Below are positions 23,220-31,464 of a DNA stretch of 40,763 bases, piece by piece (positions within the stretch are counted from its first letter, which is position 1; each line of letters opens with the position of its first letter). The notes below the pieces were generated by a model that worked only from the letters and a program-made list of their open reading frames with translations, was not told the DNA's origin and did not search any database. The stretch spans positions 328,325 to 369,087 of the forward strand of contig CP070803.1 in NCBI GenBank assembly GCA_020343615.1, in the 5' to 3' direction. The position numbers were made by a program, and so were the translations under genes. Origin of the DNA: Candidatus Woesearchaeota archaeon. Lineage in GTDB: Archaea; Nanobdellota; Nanobdellia; UBA10117; GCA-020343615.

Positions 23220-23729
23220 ATGAAAACTAAAAACAAATACCAATATCCAATTGATAAAAAGAATATTCAAATAATTCTAACTAGAGAGTCACCAGCACAT
23301 AAAATATCTAGAAAGGGGGAAATTAGTTGGGATCTAAGAAATTCTATAGATTTTCTTTGTAAAGAAGGAACACCCATTAGAGCAGCACAAAATGGAATTA
23401 TAGCTAAGATTAGAGATACTCAAAAAGAAACTTACAATGGTTCTAAGGAACCCTCCGAAGAAATTTTACCTCAAGAAAAACAAGATGGTAATTACATAGT
23501 TATAAGACATCATAATGATGAGTTTTCATTTTATGGTCATTTAAAATATAAGGGAATTGTTGTTAAGAAAGAACAAAAAGTAAAAGCTGGTGAAGTGATT
23601 GGTTACAGCGGACATACGGGATGGTCCATTAAGCCACATCTTCATTTTATGGTTTTTAAATTTCTAGGTAAAATCTTAGACGAACATGAAGGTTTGGAAA
23701 GTTTAGAAATTAATTGGAAACAATCATAA
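23220..23729 (+). CDS. M23 (LytM/lysostaphin-fold) peptidase-like protein
   Basis: The 169-residue protein has the M23 beta-fold: IDFLCKEGTPIRAAQNGIIA (about 43-62), FYGHLKYKGIVVKKEQKVKAGEVIGYSG and the closing PHLHF with the HxH zinc pair (about 142-144). The first zinc His of the HxxxD motif is absent: the segment reads LRNSIDF, keeping only the Asp. No signal peptide or membrane anchor is present, although family members normally act on the cell wall. It may be an inactive or altered-ligand relative, or exported by another route. Confidence 0.72.
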   Translation: MKTKNKYQYPIDKKNIQIILTRESPAHKISRKGEISWDLRNSIDFLCKEGTPIRAAQNGIIAKIRDTQKETYNGSKEPSEEILPQEKQDGNYIVIRHHNDEFSFYGHLKYKGIVVKKEQKVKAGEVIGYSGHTGWSIKPHLHFMVFKFLGKILDEHEGLESLEINWKQS

Positions 23730-23773
23730 AATATAAAAATAGAATGTAACATAATTTTGATTATTAGATTTTT

Positions 23774-23781
23774 GAGGTGAT
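23774..23781 (+). promoter_or_regulatory. Shine-Dalgarno site that fixes the rubrerythrin start
   Basis: GAGGTGAT is fully complementary to the 16S 3' end and lies four bases before ATG 23786. It excludes the in-frame GTG 23777, which is part of the site. Confidence 0.75.
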
Positions 23782-23785
23782 AAAA

Positions 23786-24370
23786 ATGAATGATACAATT
23801 CAAAATTTAACAAAAGCGTTTATAGGGGAAAGTATGGCGAGGAATCGGTATACCTTTTATGCTAAAGTAGCTAAAAAAGAGGGTTTTGAACAGATATCAG
23901 AGATTTTTTTGCTTACAGCTGAAAATGAAAGAGAACATGCTAAATGGCTATTTAGACTAATAAATGATCTAAAGAAAAAAGCAAATGAACCCTTAGATGA
24001 AATAAAAGTTGAAGCAGTTGCTCCAACAATCCTAGCAGATACAAGAGAGAATTTAAAAGCAGCTATTGCAGGAGAACACTACGAATACACTGAAATGTAT
24101 CCTGAATTTGCAAATGTAGCTGAAAAGGAAGGATTCAAGGAAATAGCTGATAGATTAAGAGCTATAGCAGTAGCTGAAAAACACCACGAAGAGAGATATA
24201 AGAAATTATTAGCAGAAGTTGAAGGGAAAACTGTGTTCAAAAAAAGTAAGAAAGTTTACTGGGTTTGTAGAAAATGCGGATATGTTCATGAAGGTACAGA
24301 ACCACCATGTGAATGTACATCATGCAGTCATCCAAGTAGCTATTTTGAAGTAAAATGCGAGGGATATTAA
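23786..24370 (+). CDS. rbr: rubrerythrin
   Basis: The 194-residue protein reduces hydrogen peroxide. The four-helix ferritin-like domain carries the di-iron ligands in [29 protein letters not shown] and [11 protein letters not shown], and the C-terminal rubredoxin-type ribbon has CRKCG and CECTSC. It heads an operon with DUF3795, glutaredoxin, a rubredoxin-like protein, an FTR-like reductase and Ogg2, all on the plus strand with very short gaps; this points to oxidative-stress defence in an anaerobe. Confidence 0.95.
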   Translation: MNDTIQNLTKAFIGESMARNRYTFYAKVAKKEGFEQISEIFLLTAENEREHAKWLFRLINDLKKKANEPLDEIKVEAVAPTILADTRENLKAAIAGEHYEYTEMYPEFANVAEKEGFKEIADRLRAIAVAEKHHEERYKKLLAEVEGKTVFKKSKKVYWVCRKCGYVHEGTEPPCECTSCSHPSSYFEVKCEGY

Positions 24371-24371
24371 A

Positions 24372-24686
24372 ATGGATGGAAAAATAGCAATTTGTGGGTT
24401 AGATTGCTCCTCATGTCCTGCTTTTATTGCAACACAAACTAACGATAATGAACTAAGAAAAATTACAGCAGAAAAATGGAGTGAAGAATTTGGACATAAC
24501 GACCCTCCTCTCAAACCAGAAGATGTTAATTGTAGAGGTTGTTTGTCACAAAGACTACCATTGTTTATGCATTGTGATATTTGTGAAGTAAGAGCATGTG
24601 GGATAGAAAGAGGAATTAAGAACTGCAAAGAATGTGAAGATTATAAATGCGATGCTTTCAAAAAGCTAGAAGAACAGTTAAAATGA
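24372..24686 (+). CDS. DUF3795 family cysteine-rich protein
   Basis: A 104-residue protein starting one base after the rubrerythrin stop. Its cysteines fall in the DUF3795 pattern: CGLDCSSCPAF at the N-terminus, then NCRGC, CDIC, AC and NCKECEDYKC. They probably bind zinc or an iron-sulphur cluster. The function of the family is unknown; the position inside a peroxide/thiol operon suggests a redox or metal-sensing role. Confidence 0.8.
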   Translation: MDGKIAICGLDCSSCPAFIATQTNDNELRKITAEKWSEEFGHNDPPLKPEDVNCRGCLSQRLPLFMHCDICEVRACGIERGIKNCKECEDYKCDAFKKLEEQLK

Positions 24687-24697
24687 GGTAAAATAAA

Positions 24698-24940
24698 ATG
24701 GCAAAAATAACGGTTTATTCAACTGCAATGTGCCCTTTTTGTATTGGTTTAAAGAAGTATCTTGAAGAAAAGCATATTGAATTTGAGGATTTTGATGTTG
24801 CTGAAGATGAAAATGCAAGAGAAGAAATGATTGAAAAGTCCGGACAAATGGGAGTTCCAGTTATAGAAATTAATGAAAAAATTATAGTTGGTTTTGATAA
24901 AGAAAAATTAGAGGCTGAATTGAAGGCTTCTAATGAATAA
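24698..24940 (+). CDS. glutaredoxin-like protein
   Basis: An 80-residue thioredoxin-fold protein with the active site CPFC (about 12-15), the cis-Pro loop GVPVI (about 52-56) and a C-terminal GFDKEKLE segment. It is the size of NrdH/glutaredoxin-like electron carriers. GAGGTAA precedes the ATG. Because an FTR-like reductase is encoded two genes later, it may be reduced by ferredoxin instead of glutathione or NADPH; that is inference. Confidence 0.88.
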   Translation: MAKITVYSTAMCPFCIGLKKYLEEKHIEFEDFDVAEDENAREEMIEKSGQMGVPVIEINEKIIVGFDKEKLEAELKASNE

Positions 24941-24943
24941 AAA

Positions 24944-25087
24944 ATGGAAAAAAAGTTTTGGAGATGTACTGTATGTAATGACATACACTACGGAATAGCG
25001 GGGCCTGAGATATGTCCGACATGCCAGGCCAAGAATGCTTATGTAGAGATCGATGAACAGGAAGCCAAAAAGGTGATGAATTTATGA
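24944..25087 (+). CDS. rubredoxin-like zinc/iron ribbon protein, 47 aa
   Basis: An ATG at 24944 opens a 47-codon frame of the rubrerythrin C-terminal type: WRCTVCNDIHYG, then CPTC (cysteines at 8, 11, 24 and 27), and an acidic tail. It starts 3 nt after the glutaredoxin stop, and its stop overlaps the next ATG as ATGA, so it is a real operon member although very short. It likely passes electrons to rubrerythrin or the disulfide system. Confidence 0.82.
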   Translation: MEKKFWRCTVCNDIHYGIAGPEICPTCQAKNAYVEIDEQEAKKVMNL

Positions 25088-25350
25088 ATAAAGAGGAATT
25101 ACTAAAAATTTGGCAAAGATTCGCCGATAATAATGATTTTATTTTAAACCCTGATAAAAATCATGTGGATCTTGCTGCTAAGGGTGTTCTAGAAAATGAA
25201 AAGAAATGCGGTCTTAAACTTTGTCCTTGTAGATTAAGAGACGGGACAAGAGAGCGAGATCTAGAATTAATCTGCCCCTGTAATTTTAAATCTCAGGATA
25301 TCTGGAGAGAAAAAGGCAGATGCTGGTGCGGTTTATTTGTTAAAAAATAA
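25084..25350 (+). CDS. ferredoxin-thioredoxin/disulfide reductase catalytic subunit-like
   Basis: The 88-residue protein has the FTR beta pattern of three CxC motifs: CPC (about 47-49), CPC (about 64-66) and CWC (about 80-82; CHC in the plant enzyme). Four of these cysteines hold a 4Fe-4S cluster and two form the active disulfide, allowing ferredoxin to reduce thioredoxin- or glutaredoxin-like partners. No variable alpha subunit is present, as in archaeal ferredoxin:disulfide reductases. The adjacent glutaredoxin is the obvious partner. Confidence 0.88.
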   Translation: MNKEELLKIWQRFADNNDFILNPDKNHVDLAAKGVLENEKKCGLKLCPCRLRDGTRERDLELICPCNFKSQDIWREKGRCWCGLFVKK

Positions 25351-25352
25351 TT

Positions 25353-25973
25353 ATGGATTTATTAAAGCAAGTTGGTAATCTTAAGCAAGGTAAGATAAAA
25401 GAAACTATAGATAAAAGAATACAGGAATTTAAAGAATTAGGTAAAAAATCCAATGAAGAATTATTCAAAGAACTCTGTTTTTGTATCTTAACTGCTAACT
25501 TCAATGCAGAAAGAAGTATCTTAATTCAGAGTAAGATAGGAAATGATTTTATCACATTATCTCGAGAAGGATTAGCAAAGAAACTAGAAAAACTAGGACA
25601 CAGGTTTCCTAATGCTAGAGCAAAATATATAGTAGAAGCAAGAGAGCATATTGATTGCCTAAAAGATTTGATTACAGATTGCAACGAGATCGAAGTAAGA
25701 GAGTGGCTTGTAAAGAATGTTAAGGGTCTTGGCTATAAGGAAGCCAGCCATTTTTTGAGAAACATAGGATTTGATAATGTAGCAATTATTGATTTTCACA
25801 TAGTAGGTCTATTGAATAATAGCGGATTATTTGAATGCAAGAGACCTTCTTGTAAGGCTAAATATTTTGAAATTGAAGGAGTTCTTAGAAAATTAGCCAA
25901 GAAGCTAGATTTCACCCTAGCAGAGCTTGATTTGTATTTATGGTATATTGAAACAGGCAAGGTTTTGAAGTGA
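25353..25973 (+). CDS. ogg: 8-oxoguanine DNA glycosylase/AP lyase, Ogg2 type
   Basis: The 206-residue HhH-GPD enzyme excises 8-oxoguanine and nicks the backbone. The helix-hairpin-helix segment VKGLGYKEASHFLRNIG holds the catalytic Lys129, and AIIDFHI holds the catalytic Asp147. The N-terminal LCFCILTANFNAE and the C-terminal LDLYLWYIETG are family-typical. It starts 2 nt after the FTR-like gene, linking DNA repair to the peroxide operon. Confidence 0.9.
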   Translation: MDLLKQVGNLKQGKIKETIDKRIQEFKELGKKSNEELFKELCFCILTANFNAERSILIQSKIGNDFITLSREGLAKKLEKLGHRFPNARAKYIVEAREHIDCLKDLITDCNEIEVREWLVKNVKGLGYKEASHFLRNIGFDNVAIIDFHIVGLLNNSGLFECKRPSCKAKYFEIEGVLRKLAKKLDFTLAELDLYLWYIETGKVLK

Positions 25974-26031
25974 TTTATTTACTGGATAATACATAATAAG
26001 ATTTATATTAAGTATATAATAGAATAAACAT

Positions 26032-26967
26032 ATGAAGAAAAAAAAGATATTTAATAAAGAGTATGATAAAGGCAACACATTATTCCTGTCATTTATTGTG
26101 TTTATAGTAATTGTTTTTATAGGGATACTTATTATTAATTTTTCAACTGAAGTAACAAGCAATAAGATAGCTTTAATTAAAATTAAAGGAGATATTTCTC
26201 TCTATGATTCTGAAGGATTTTTCTTTTCTGGTGGAGCTTCAGCAGAATCTACTATTAAAAGAATAGAGAGAGCAGAATCAGATCCGTTAGTCAAAGCCAT
26301 AATTCTAGAGATTAATTCTGGAGGAGGTACAGTAGTAGCTACAAAGGAAATAGTAACTGCCATCAAAAAAGCAGAAAAGCCAATTGTAGCTTGGATAAGA
26401 GAAGTAGGAGCTTCAGGAGCATATTGGATAGCTTCTGCAGCAGATTTAATAGTAGCAGATTATGCCTCCATGACTGGATCTGTAGGAGTTAGGGGTTCTT
26501 ATCTAGAGTTTTCTGAATTATTTGAGAAGTATCCAATAACTAATCAAGAAATTTCTTCAGGTAAATATAAAGAAGTTGGTTCTCCTTTTAGAAATTTAAC
26601 TGAAAGTGAACGTCAATTACTGTTAAATAAAATAAACATAATTCAGGAATTGTTTTTGGAAGAAGTAAAAACCAACAGAGGATTATCAGAAGAAGCTCTA
26701 GAAAGATTATCTACTGCGGAAATATTCTTGGGTGTAGAGGCTAAAGAACTTGGATTAGTAGATGTCCTTGGGAGTAAAGAAGAAGCCATAGATTCTGCAG
26801 AGGAATTAGCAAATATCCCTTCGTCCGTTATTGTAGCTTATGTTAAAGAGAAATCCTTTATTGAGAAGATGATAAACACAGTTGTGCAATCATCATATTT
26901 TGTTGGTAGAGGGATAGGTGATTCTTTTATTTCTATAAGCAATGAGGAAGTATTTTTAGCAAAATAA
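26032..26967 (+). CDS. sppA: signal peptide peptidase SppA (membrane S49 protease)
   Basis: The 311-residue protease has one N-terminal transmembrane helix (about 18-37) and a single S49 domain. The nucleophile Ser128 lies in GASGAYW and the general-base Lys in SGKYKEVGSPFR (about 176-187); LEINSGGGT (about 92-100) is the oxyanion strand. Archaeal SppA is a single-domain enzyme that forms multimers and clears signal peptides. It has its own TATA-like box and reads toward the TrmB-type gene. Confidence 0.92.
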   Translation: MKKKKIFNKEYDKGNTLFLSFIVFIVIVFIGILIINFSTEVTSNKIALIKIKGDISLYDSEGFFFSGGASAESTIKRIERAESDPLVKAIILEINSGGGTVVATKEIVTAIKKAEKPIVAWIREVGASGAYWIASAADLIVADYASMTGSVGVRGSYLEFSELFEKYPITNQEISSGKYKEVGSPFRNLTESERQLLLNKINIIQELFLEEVKTNRGLSEEALERLSTAEIFLGVEAKELGLVDVLGSKEEAIDSAEELANIPSSVIVAYVKEKSFIEKMINTVVQSSYFVGRGIGDSFISISNEEVFLAK

Positions 26968-26977
26968 AAAAGAAAAA

Positions 26978-27772
26978 TTAACTAGCAGCCCACGTAGCTT
27001 CAAACATTTGTTGTAGAGCGCCAGCGAAGAATGGAGAATTTACCCACATTGCTGTATCATAACTTGGGTGAACTTCTTTATCATGGGTTAACATAAACAC
27101 TGTTTGTTTTCCATCAGCAATGCAGAATCTTGCTTCAACGTCCTTTACATTCTTAATTTCTGCGATACCTTCAATTCTGCTAACGATGTCTTTTGTTTTT
27201 TCTGTTAACGGAGCACCAATCTTTATTTTTACACCTCTACCTTTAGCTTTTTCAAGTAGCGGTTTAAGTGATCTCACCTTTCGTATCAAACCTTCTTCTG
27301 TAGTTAATATAGATATGTTATCTTTAGCTTCTTTTACTAATAGTCCTAAATGATCGTAAATGTTATGTCGTCCCTTTAAAGCTCCCGAAAACTCTGTAGG
27401 ATCCATAGGTTCTATACTTTGTTTGTATAGTATGCTCAACTCTTCTAGTATGTCAGAATTATGTAAGTCATCTAATTTCTTTCTGCTTCTCTCTGCTTTT
27501 TCCTCAACTCTCTTCCTTACCCTATCAACGACTTCATGCGGAGATATAGCCATATATTTTATTGGTTTTTCCGGCTTTACTACCACAAAACCTCTCCTCT
27601 CCAAACTCTCTAATACATCATAAGTTCTACTTCTGGGAACAGCAGCCATATCACTCAATTCACCAGCTGTTGAGATTCCTCTAGAAAGTAAAGCAGTCCA
27701 TAACTTGACTTCGTATAGATTTAGATTAAATGACCTTCTCAACTTACTTAAAAATTCTTCATCAACAATCAT
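26978..27772 (-). CDS. TrmB family transcriptional regulator
   Basis: The 264-residue protein has an N-terminal winged helix (about 10-80; AGELSDMAAVPRSRTYDVLESLERRGFV), a dimerising helix (about 85-115) and a C-terminal PLD-like/effector domain (about 125-264; NISILTTEEGLIRKV, ending in an Asp/Trp-rich segment). TrmB proteins usually respond to sugars. There is no sugar-transport gene nearby, so its regulon is unknown. Confidence 0.82.
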   Translation of the reverse strand: MIVDEEFLSKLRRSFNLNLYEVKLWTALLSRGISTAGELSDMAAVPRSRTYDVLESLERRGFVVVKPEKPIKYMAISPHEVVDRVRKRVEEKAERSRKKLDDLHNSDILEELSILYKQSIEPMDPTEFSGALKGRHNIYDHLGLLVKEAKDNISILTTEEGLIRKVRSLKPLLEKAKGRGVKIKIGAPLTEKTKDIVSRIEGIAEIKNVKDVEARFCIADGKQTVFMLTHDKEVHPSYDTAMWVNSPFFAGALQQMFEATWAAS

Positions 27773-27888
27773 ATTCTTTCGCCCCCGATTGATTAGTTCG
27801 GATACTTACTACTATTATTATGTAAGGATGATTAATAAACTTTTCCTTTTTTCCAGTTGTAGTTGTAACTATATCCATTTTCTTAAGT

Positions 27889-27911
27889 TTTAGTAACTAT
27901 TTACTACTAAA
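27889..27911. promoter_or_regulatory. inverted repeat, candidate operator
   Basis: TTTAGTA and TACTAAA form a perfect 7-bp inverted repeat with a 9-nt spacer in the 163-nt gap between two regulator genes, upstream of the TrmB-type gene. A regulator dimer site is plausible; no other support. Confidence 0.3.
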
Positions 27912-27935
27912 CGATGACTATAAAAATCTTTCTCT

Positions 27936-28439
27936 TTATAGATAAGTTCCATCTTTAATCAAACCCATTTCTTTCATTCTCTTAAATTGCTCAGGGTCGA
28001 CTTTAAGGATACTTAATCTAACTCCCGTGCTTCTTTCTATGTCTTTAGATATGTCACTTATGTCTCCAATATCCTTTCCTATTAAGAATAATTTTTTGTC
28101 TTGGGTGTTAAATATCGTAAAAGAGGAGCCATACTTATTTTCAATCTTAGTCTTAAATAACTTTATAGGATCTACTTCTTCTCCAGAAATTAGAGCATAT
28201 ACTTCGTTATACTTCTCACCTTTTTTTATTCTATATTGAATGAACTTACCAACCTTTTCTTTTTCAACCATACCTAGATTTACTAGTCTTTGCATGATTC
28301 TATAAGTAGTAGCTAAGCTTACTCCTGTCCTCTTCGACACGTCTCTTAGATAGAAAATATCACTAACAGTGATTAGTTCTCGAAGTATCTTAACTGTTTT
28401 ATCGTCGAATATCTTCTCCAACAACTCTATCCTTTTCAT
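27936..28439 (-). CDS. winged-helix transcriptional regulator
   Basis: I start the protein at ATG 28439 (167 residues, MKRIELLEKIFDD) because it lies about 29 nt after TTTATAAA at 28465-28472; the longer frame to 28544 would begin upstream of the promoter and has an unnatural Phe/Lys-rich start. Residues 10-75 form a winged helix (FYLRDVSKRTGVSLATTYRIMQRL is the helix-turn-helix), followed by an alpha/beta domain (about 95-160; FLIGKDIGDISDISKDIE) of unknown ligand. Palindromes upstream suggest self-regulation. Confidence 0.7.
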   Translation of the reverse strand: MKRIELLEKIFDDKTVKILRELITVSDIFYLRDVSKRTGVSLATTYRIMQRLVNLGMVEKEKVGKFIQYRIKKGEKYNEVYALISGEEVDPIKLFKTKIENKYGSSFTIFNTQDKKLFLIGKDIGDISDISKDIERSTGVRLSILKVDPEQFKRMKEMGLIKDGTYL

Positions 28440-28464
28440 GCCATGTTTCAAAAATGAATATGTA

Positions 28465-28472
28465 TTTATAAA
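28465..28472 (-). promoter_or_regulatory. TATA box of the winged-helix regulator
   Basis: TTTATAAA is centred 29.5 nt before ATG 28439 and supports the shorter, leaderless start. Confidence 0.6.
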
Positions 28473-28484
28473 TATTTCGAAAAT

Positions 28485-28530
28485 GAAACTAGTTTTCAAA
28501 AACCTGTTACTTTTTATGAAACTCTGTTTC
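28485..28530. promoter_or_regulatory. pair of GAAAC-N3-GTTTC palindromes upstream of the regulator
   Basis: GAAACTCTGTTTC (28518-28530) is a perfect 5-3-5 palindrome, and GAAACTAGTTTTC (28485-28497) matches it except for one base; their centres are 33 nt apart, about three helical turns, and both follow AT. They lie just upstream of the TATA box, as expected for sites of an activator or autoregulator. Confidence 0.5.
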
Positions 28531-28601
28531 TTTAATGAAATCAATTAATATAATTAATAAAATAAAGAAATTTTAAAAATTATAAAAATTAATCAAATAT
28601 T

Positions 28602-28883
28602 TTAACCGAAATAACTAGAATCCTTAATTCCCTTCTTTTTAGTATCTACTAACTTTTTATTTCTTTTTCGTATGTCTTTTACAGTTTCATCTAAAATCTT
28701 CTTTAATTTAGGATGCTTGTCTATGTATTTTTGATCCACTATTGTAAAACCTTTTTTATGCGCGTAAAATAAAGGAACATTATGCGTCATAAACCAACTT
28801 CCTATTTCTTCATATTTCATCTGTATCAAGGCCCTTTTTATCACAGCATCTATAGGAACAAACTTCTTTTCTTCTTCTTTCAT
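28602..28883 (-). CDS. hypothetical protein, 93 aa, coupled to DNA ligase
   Basis: A basic soluble protein whose ATG overlaps the DNA ligase stop (ATGA form, 4 nt). It has a helical N-terminal half (VIKRALIQMKYEEIGSWF) and a Lys-rich tail. The tight coupling suggests a DNA-associated or ligase-associated role, but this is inference. I recognise no family. Confidence 0.65.
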   Translation of the reverse strand: MKEEEKKFVPIDAVIKRALIQMKYEEIGSWFMTHNVPLFYAHKKGFTIVDQKYIDKHPKLKKILDETVKDIRKRNKKLVDTKKKGIKDSSYFG

Positions 28884-30562
28884 TTTCTACCTCTTTGGTC
28901 TTCATAGAGTTTTTTAACTCTTTCTATTATATCTATTTCCTCAGGAGATCTATCTTCTCTCAACCTTGATAATCTAGGAAAACGTAACGCATAGCCTGAT
29001 TTATAAGTAGGAGATTTCTGTATTTCTTCATACTTAATTTCGAGTACAATTTTAGGTTTTACCCTAACTTCTCTATCTTTTTGACTAATTATCAACGGTT
29101 CCAATTTCTTAGTTAATTCCTTAAATGATACACCTTCTTCTTCCTTTTCCTTAACTCCAGTACCCATTTTTCCAATGGGTAAGTATTCCTCAGTTTTAGG
29201 ATCCCTACAAGCTAATATGAATGAACTGAGCCATTTTGCTCTTTTACCAGTACCCCATTCAGCTCCTACTATAACTACATCAAGACTTTCCATTATTGGC
29301 TTTAATTTGACCATATATCCTACCCTAGATCCAGGTTTATATGGTGCTTTTAGATTTTTTATCATAACTCCTTCATGTCCTAATCCTAAAGATCTATCAT
29401 AGAATTCTTTAGCAACTTTATCGTCAGAAGTTACTATTTTAGTAGATAATAATACCCTATTCGAGACTTCTTTTATTGTTTTTTCTAAAACATCTCTTCT
29501 TTTTTTGAAATCTTCAGAAATCAAATTCTTACCATTTATATAGATAATATCAAATAAGTTTAATACAACTGGAATTTCATGAGCCATTTTTTCTATATGA
29601 TATTTTCTTTTTATTCTCTCACTGATATTCTGGAAAGGTAAACCTTTGCCTGTTTTTTTATCATAACCAACAGCTTCACCTTCAACAATTGCTTTTTTTG
29701 CTTTTATTGCCTTTTTAGCAGCGTTGGCAATAATAGGAAATTGTTTAGTAACGTCTTCCAATCTTCTAGTAAATATGATTATCTTATTGTTGTTTTTATG
29801 AATCTGCATACGGAAACCATCATATTTGTACTCATATTGAGCAGGTTTCCCGCACCTATCAAAACCTTCGTTAATATCAGCTACTCTCTGAGCAAGCATA
29901 ACTTTTATTGGATTTCCAATAATTATGCTTACCTTGCTTAGCTCCTTTTCACCTTTAATTGACTTTTCTGCAACAAGACCAAAATCAGTAGTTAAATCAT
30001 AAGCATGTTGCACTGTTTCTTTACTTACATTAAAGGCTTGGGATATAGAATCTCTAACAATTCCTTCTCCAACCCCTATCCTAAGTTCTTCTAAACAGGT
30101 TCTAATGATGTACTTAGCAGATTTGGGCTCATGTAATAGCTCCTTCAAGTAAGAAATCTTTCTATCTACTGTTCCAGGACCCTCTAAGACCGCTATTTTT
30201 CGCAAATTTTCCAACACTTTTTTAGTATAAACATCCTCCTTGAACAAGGTAGACTGAGTACGATTTTTAGCTAGCTTTTCAGTAACTTCTCCAAGATCTC
30301 CGATGTTCCTCCACTCTTTTATTACTTTATCCTTAGAGACCCCATAAGCAGAAGACATAGCTTTAATTGCTAGTTGAGCACCAATGCCTATTTCCCTAGT
30401 ATCCCATTCAGGAAAAACCCTTCCTCTTAATAAAAGTATAATTTCCTTTATTTCCTTAGGCTTTACTGTTTTTAAGAAATCAGCAATTATATCTGTCTTT
30501 TCTAAGGTTTTAGTTGTACTATTTATCTTGTCGTATATTTCCACTAGTTTAGAATATTTCAT
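28880..30562 (-). CDS. lig: ATP-dependent DNA ligase
   Basis: The 560-residue replicative ligase has an N-terminal DNA-binding domain (about 1-210), the adenylation domain with the nucleophilic Lys246 in EYKYDGFRMQIHK, further nucleotidyltransferase motifs (AIVEGEAVGYD, LFDIIYI, GVMIKNL, YMVKLKP) and a C-terminal OB fold (about 430-555) ending with the PCNA-independent RFPRLSRLREDR signature. Length and order are those of archaeal Lig. It leads an operon with the 93-residue protein. Confidence 0.96.
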   Translation of the reverse strand: MKYSKLVEIYDKINSTTKTLEKTDIIADFLKTVKPKEIKEIILLLRGRVFPEWDTREIGIGAQLAIKAMSSAYGVSKDKVIKEWRNIGDLGEVTEKLAKNRTQSTLFKEDVYTKKVLENLRKIAVLEGPGTVDRKISYLKELLHEPKSAKYIIRTCLEELRIGVGEGIVRDSISQAFNVSKETVQHAYDLTTDFGLVAEKSIKGEKELSKVSIIIGNPIKVMLAQRVADINEGFDRCGKPAQYEYKYDGFRMQIHKNNNKIIIFTRRLEDVTKQFPIIANAAKKAIKAKKAIVEGEAVGYDKKTGKGLPFQNISERIKRKYHIEKMAHEIPVVLNLFDIIYINGKNLISEDFKKRRDVLEKTIKEVSNRVLLSTKIVTSDDKVAKEFYDRSLGLGHEGVMIKNLKAPYKPGSRVGYMVKLKPIMESLDVVIVGAEWGTGKRAKWLSSFILACRDPKTEEYLPIGKMGTGVKEKEEEGVSFKELTKKLEPLIISQKDREVRVKPKIVLEIKYEEIQKSPTYKSGYALRFPRLSRLREDRSPEEIDIIERVKKLYEDQRGRK

Positions 30563-30623
30563 AATTTCTTAATACTTAGACCAGAATAAAAGTGTTTTGT
30601 TAAATCTAAGAAGAAATAAGCTC

Positions 30624-31055
30624 TTAGTTTATTGGAGGAAAGAGATTGGTATATTCCTCTAGAAATCGTTCAAGAAAAGTTCCGTCAATTTTATACCTAG
30701 CTTCTTGTATACTTTTGGATTTTTCAACAAATCTTTTCTCATTTTGATGTTCTTTATCAATTTCTAAGGATTTATCTAGATATTCGAGCGCTTTTTTATC
30801 ATTTTTACTTGAAACTTTAGTACACGCAAGCCCTAAATTACTATAAAAAGTGCTTTTTAACCACGGATCTTTACTTTTTTCTATTTCAGGTAATAATACT
30901 TCTCCAATTTCAACTACAGCTCCATAATTCTTTTTAAGTAACTGATTTTCAAATGCTACTATCTTTTCTTCAATCGTTGGAAATAAATTGATTTTATCTT
31001 TCCATTGCAGGCATAGCCCATCTTTTATTGCTGAATTTATTGCTGAAATTATCAT
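30624..31055 (-). CDS. TPR-like helical repeat protein
   Basis: A 143-residue all-helical protein. Residues 38-100 have the spacing of two tetratricopeptide-type hairpins (NYGAVVEIGEVLLPEIEKS; STFYSNLGLACTKVS; ALEYLDKSLEIDKEH), so it is likely a protein-binding adaptor. GGGTGA lies 9 nt before the ATG. A TATA element near 31101 lies between it and the divergent gene at 31132. Partner unknown. Confidence 0.6.
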   Translation of the reverse strand: MIISAINSAIKDGLCLQWKDKINLFPTIEEKIVAFENQLLKKNYGAVVEIGEVLLPEIEKSKDPWLKSTFYSNLGLACTKVSSKNDKKALEYLDKSLEIDKEHQNEKRFVEKSKSIQEARYKIDGTFLERFLEEYTNLFPPIN

Positions 31056-31131
31056 TTTCTTTCACCCATTTACAAATCACCACGATCTAACAATAAGTAT
31101 ATAAAGATTTCTTTAGTTAAAAAATAAAAAA

Positions 31132-31464
31132 ATGGTAAACTTTGTAAAAAGAACAATACTTACTAATGTTCATACGGATATTAAGGAGCCAGACGCTGAG
31201 CTTGAATTATCAGACATAATAATTAAAGAAGGCGTTACTTTTGGAGAAATAAAAAAAGCAATAGGTGCTGAATCTATAGAGTTATTATATACATTAAGTC
31301 TGTGTCCCAAAGAGGTGGATTATTCACAAGATGCTTATGAGAAATTAGAACATGATCACGTGTCTCTGGAAGCATTTTTTCCAAAATCTTTAAGCCCTCC
31401 AGAATTTAGAGAACGTATTACTAAATACAATAAAAGTACCGGGATAGACGATACAAATAACTAA
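31132..31464 (+). CDS. hypothetical protein, 110 aa
   Basis: The ATG lies about 31 nt after AAGTATATAAAG, so the transcript is nearly leaderless. The product is acidic and soluble (TDIKEPDAELELSDIIIKEG near the N-terminus, KSLSPPEFRERITKY near the C-terminus) with no obvious motif. Its last 4 nt overlap the convergent P-type ATPase gene. Family unknown. Confidence 0.55.
   Translation: MVNFVKRTILTNVHTDIKEPDAELELSDIIIKEGVTFGEIKKAIGAESIELLYTLSLCPKEVDYSQDAYEKLEHDHVSLEAFFPKSLSPPEFRERITKYNKSTGIDDTNN

Noticed and set aside
28440-28544. Longer N-terminus of the winged-helix regulator
   Set aside because: It would be translated from sequence upstream of the best TATA box, covers the palindromic sites and is compositionally unlike the rest of the protein.
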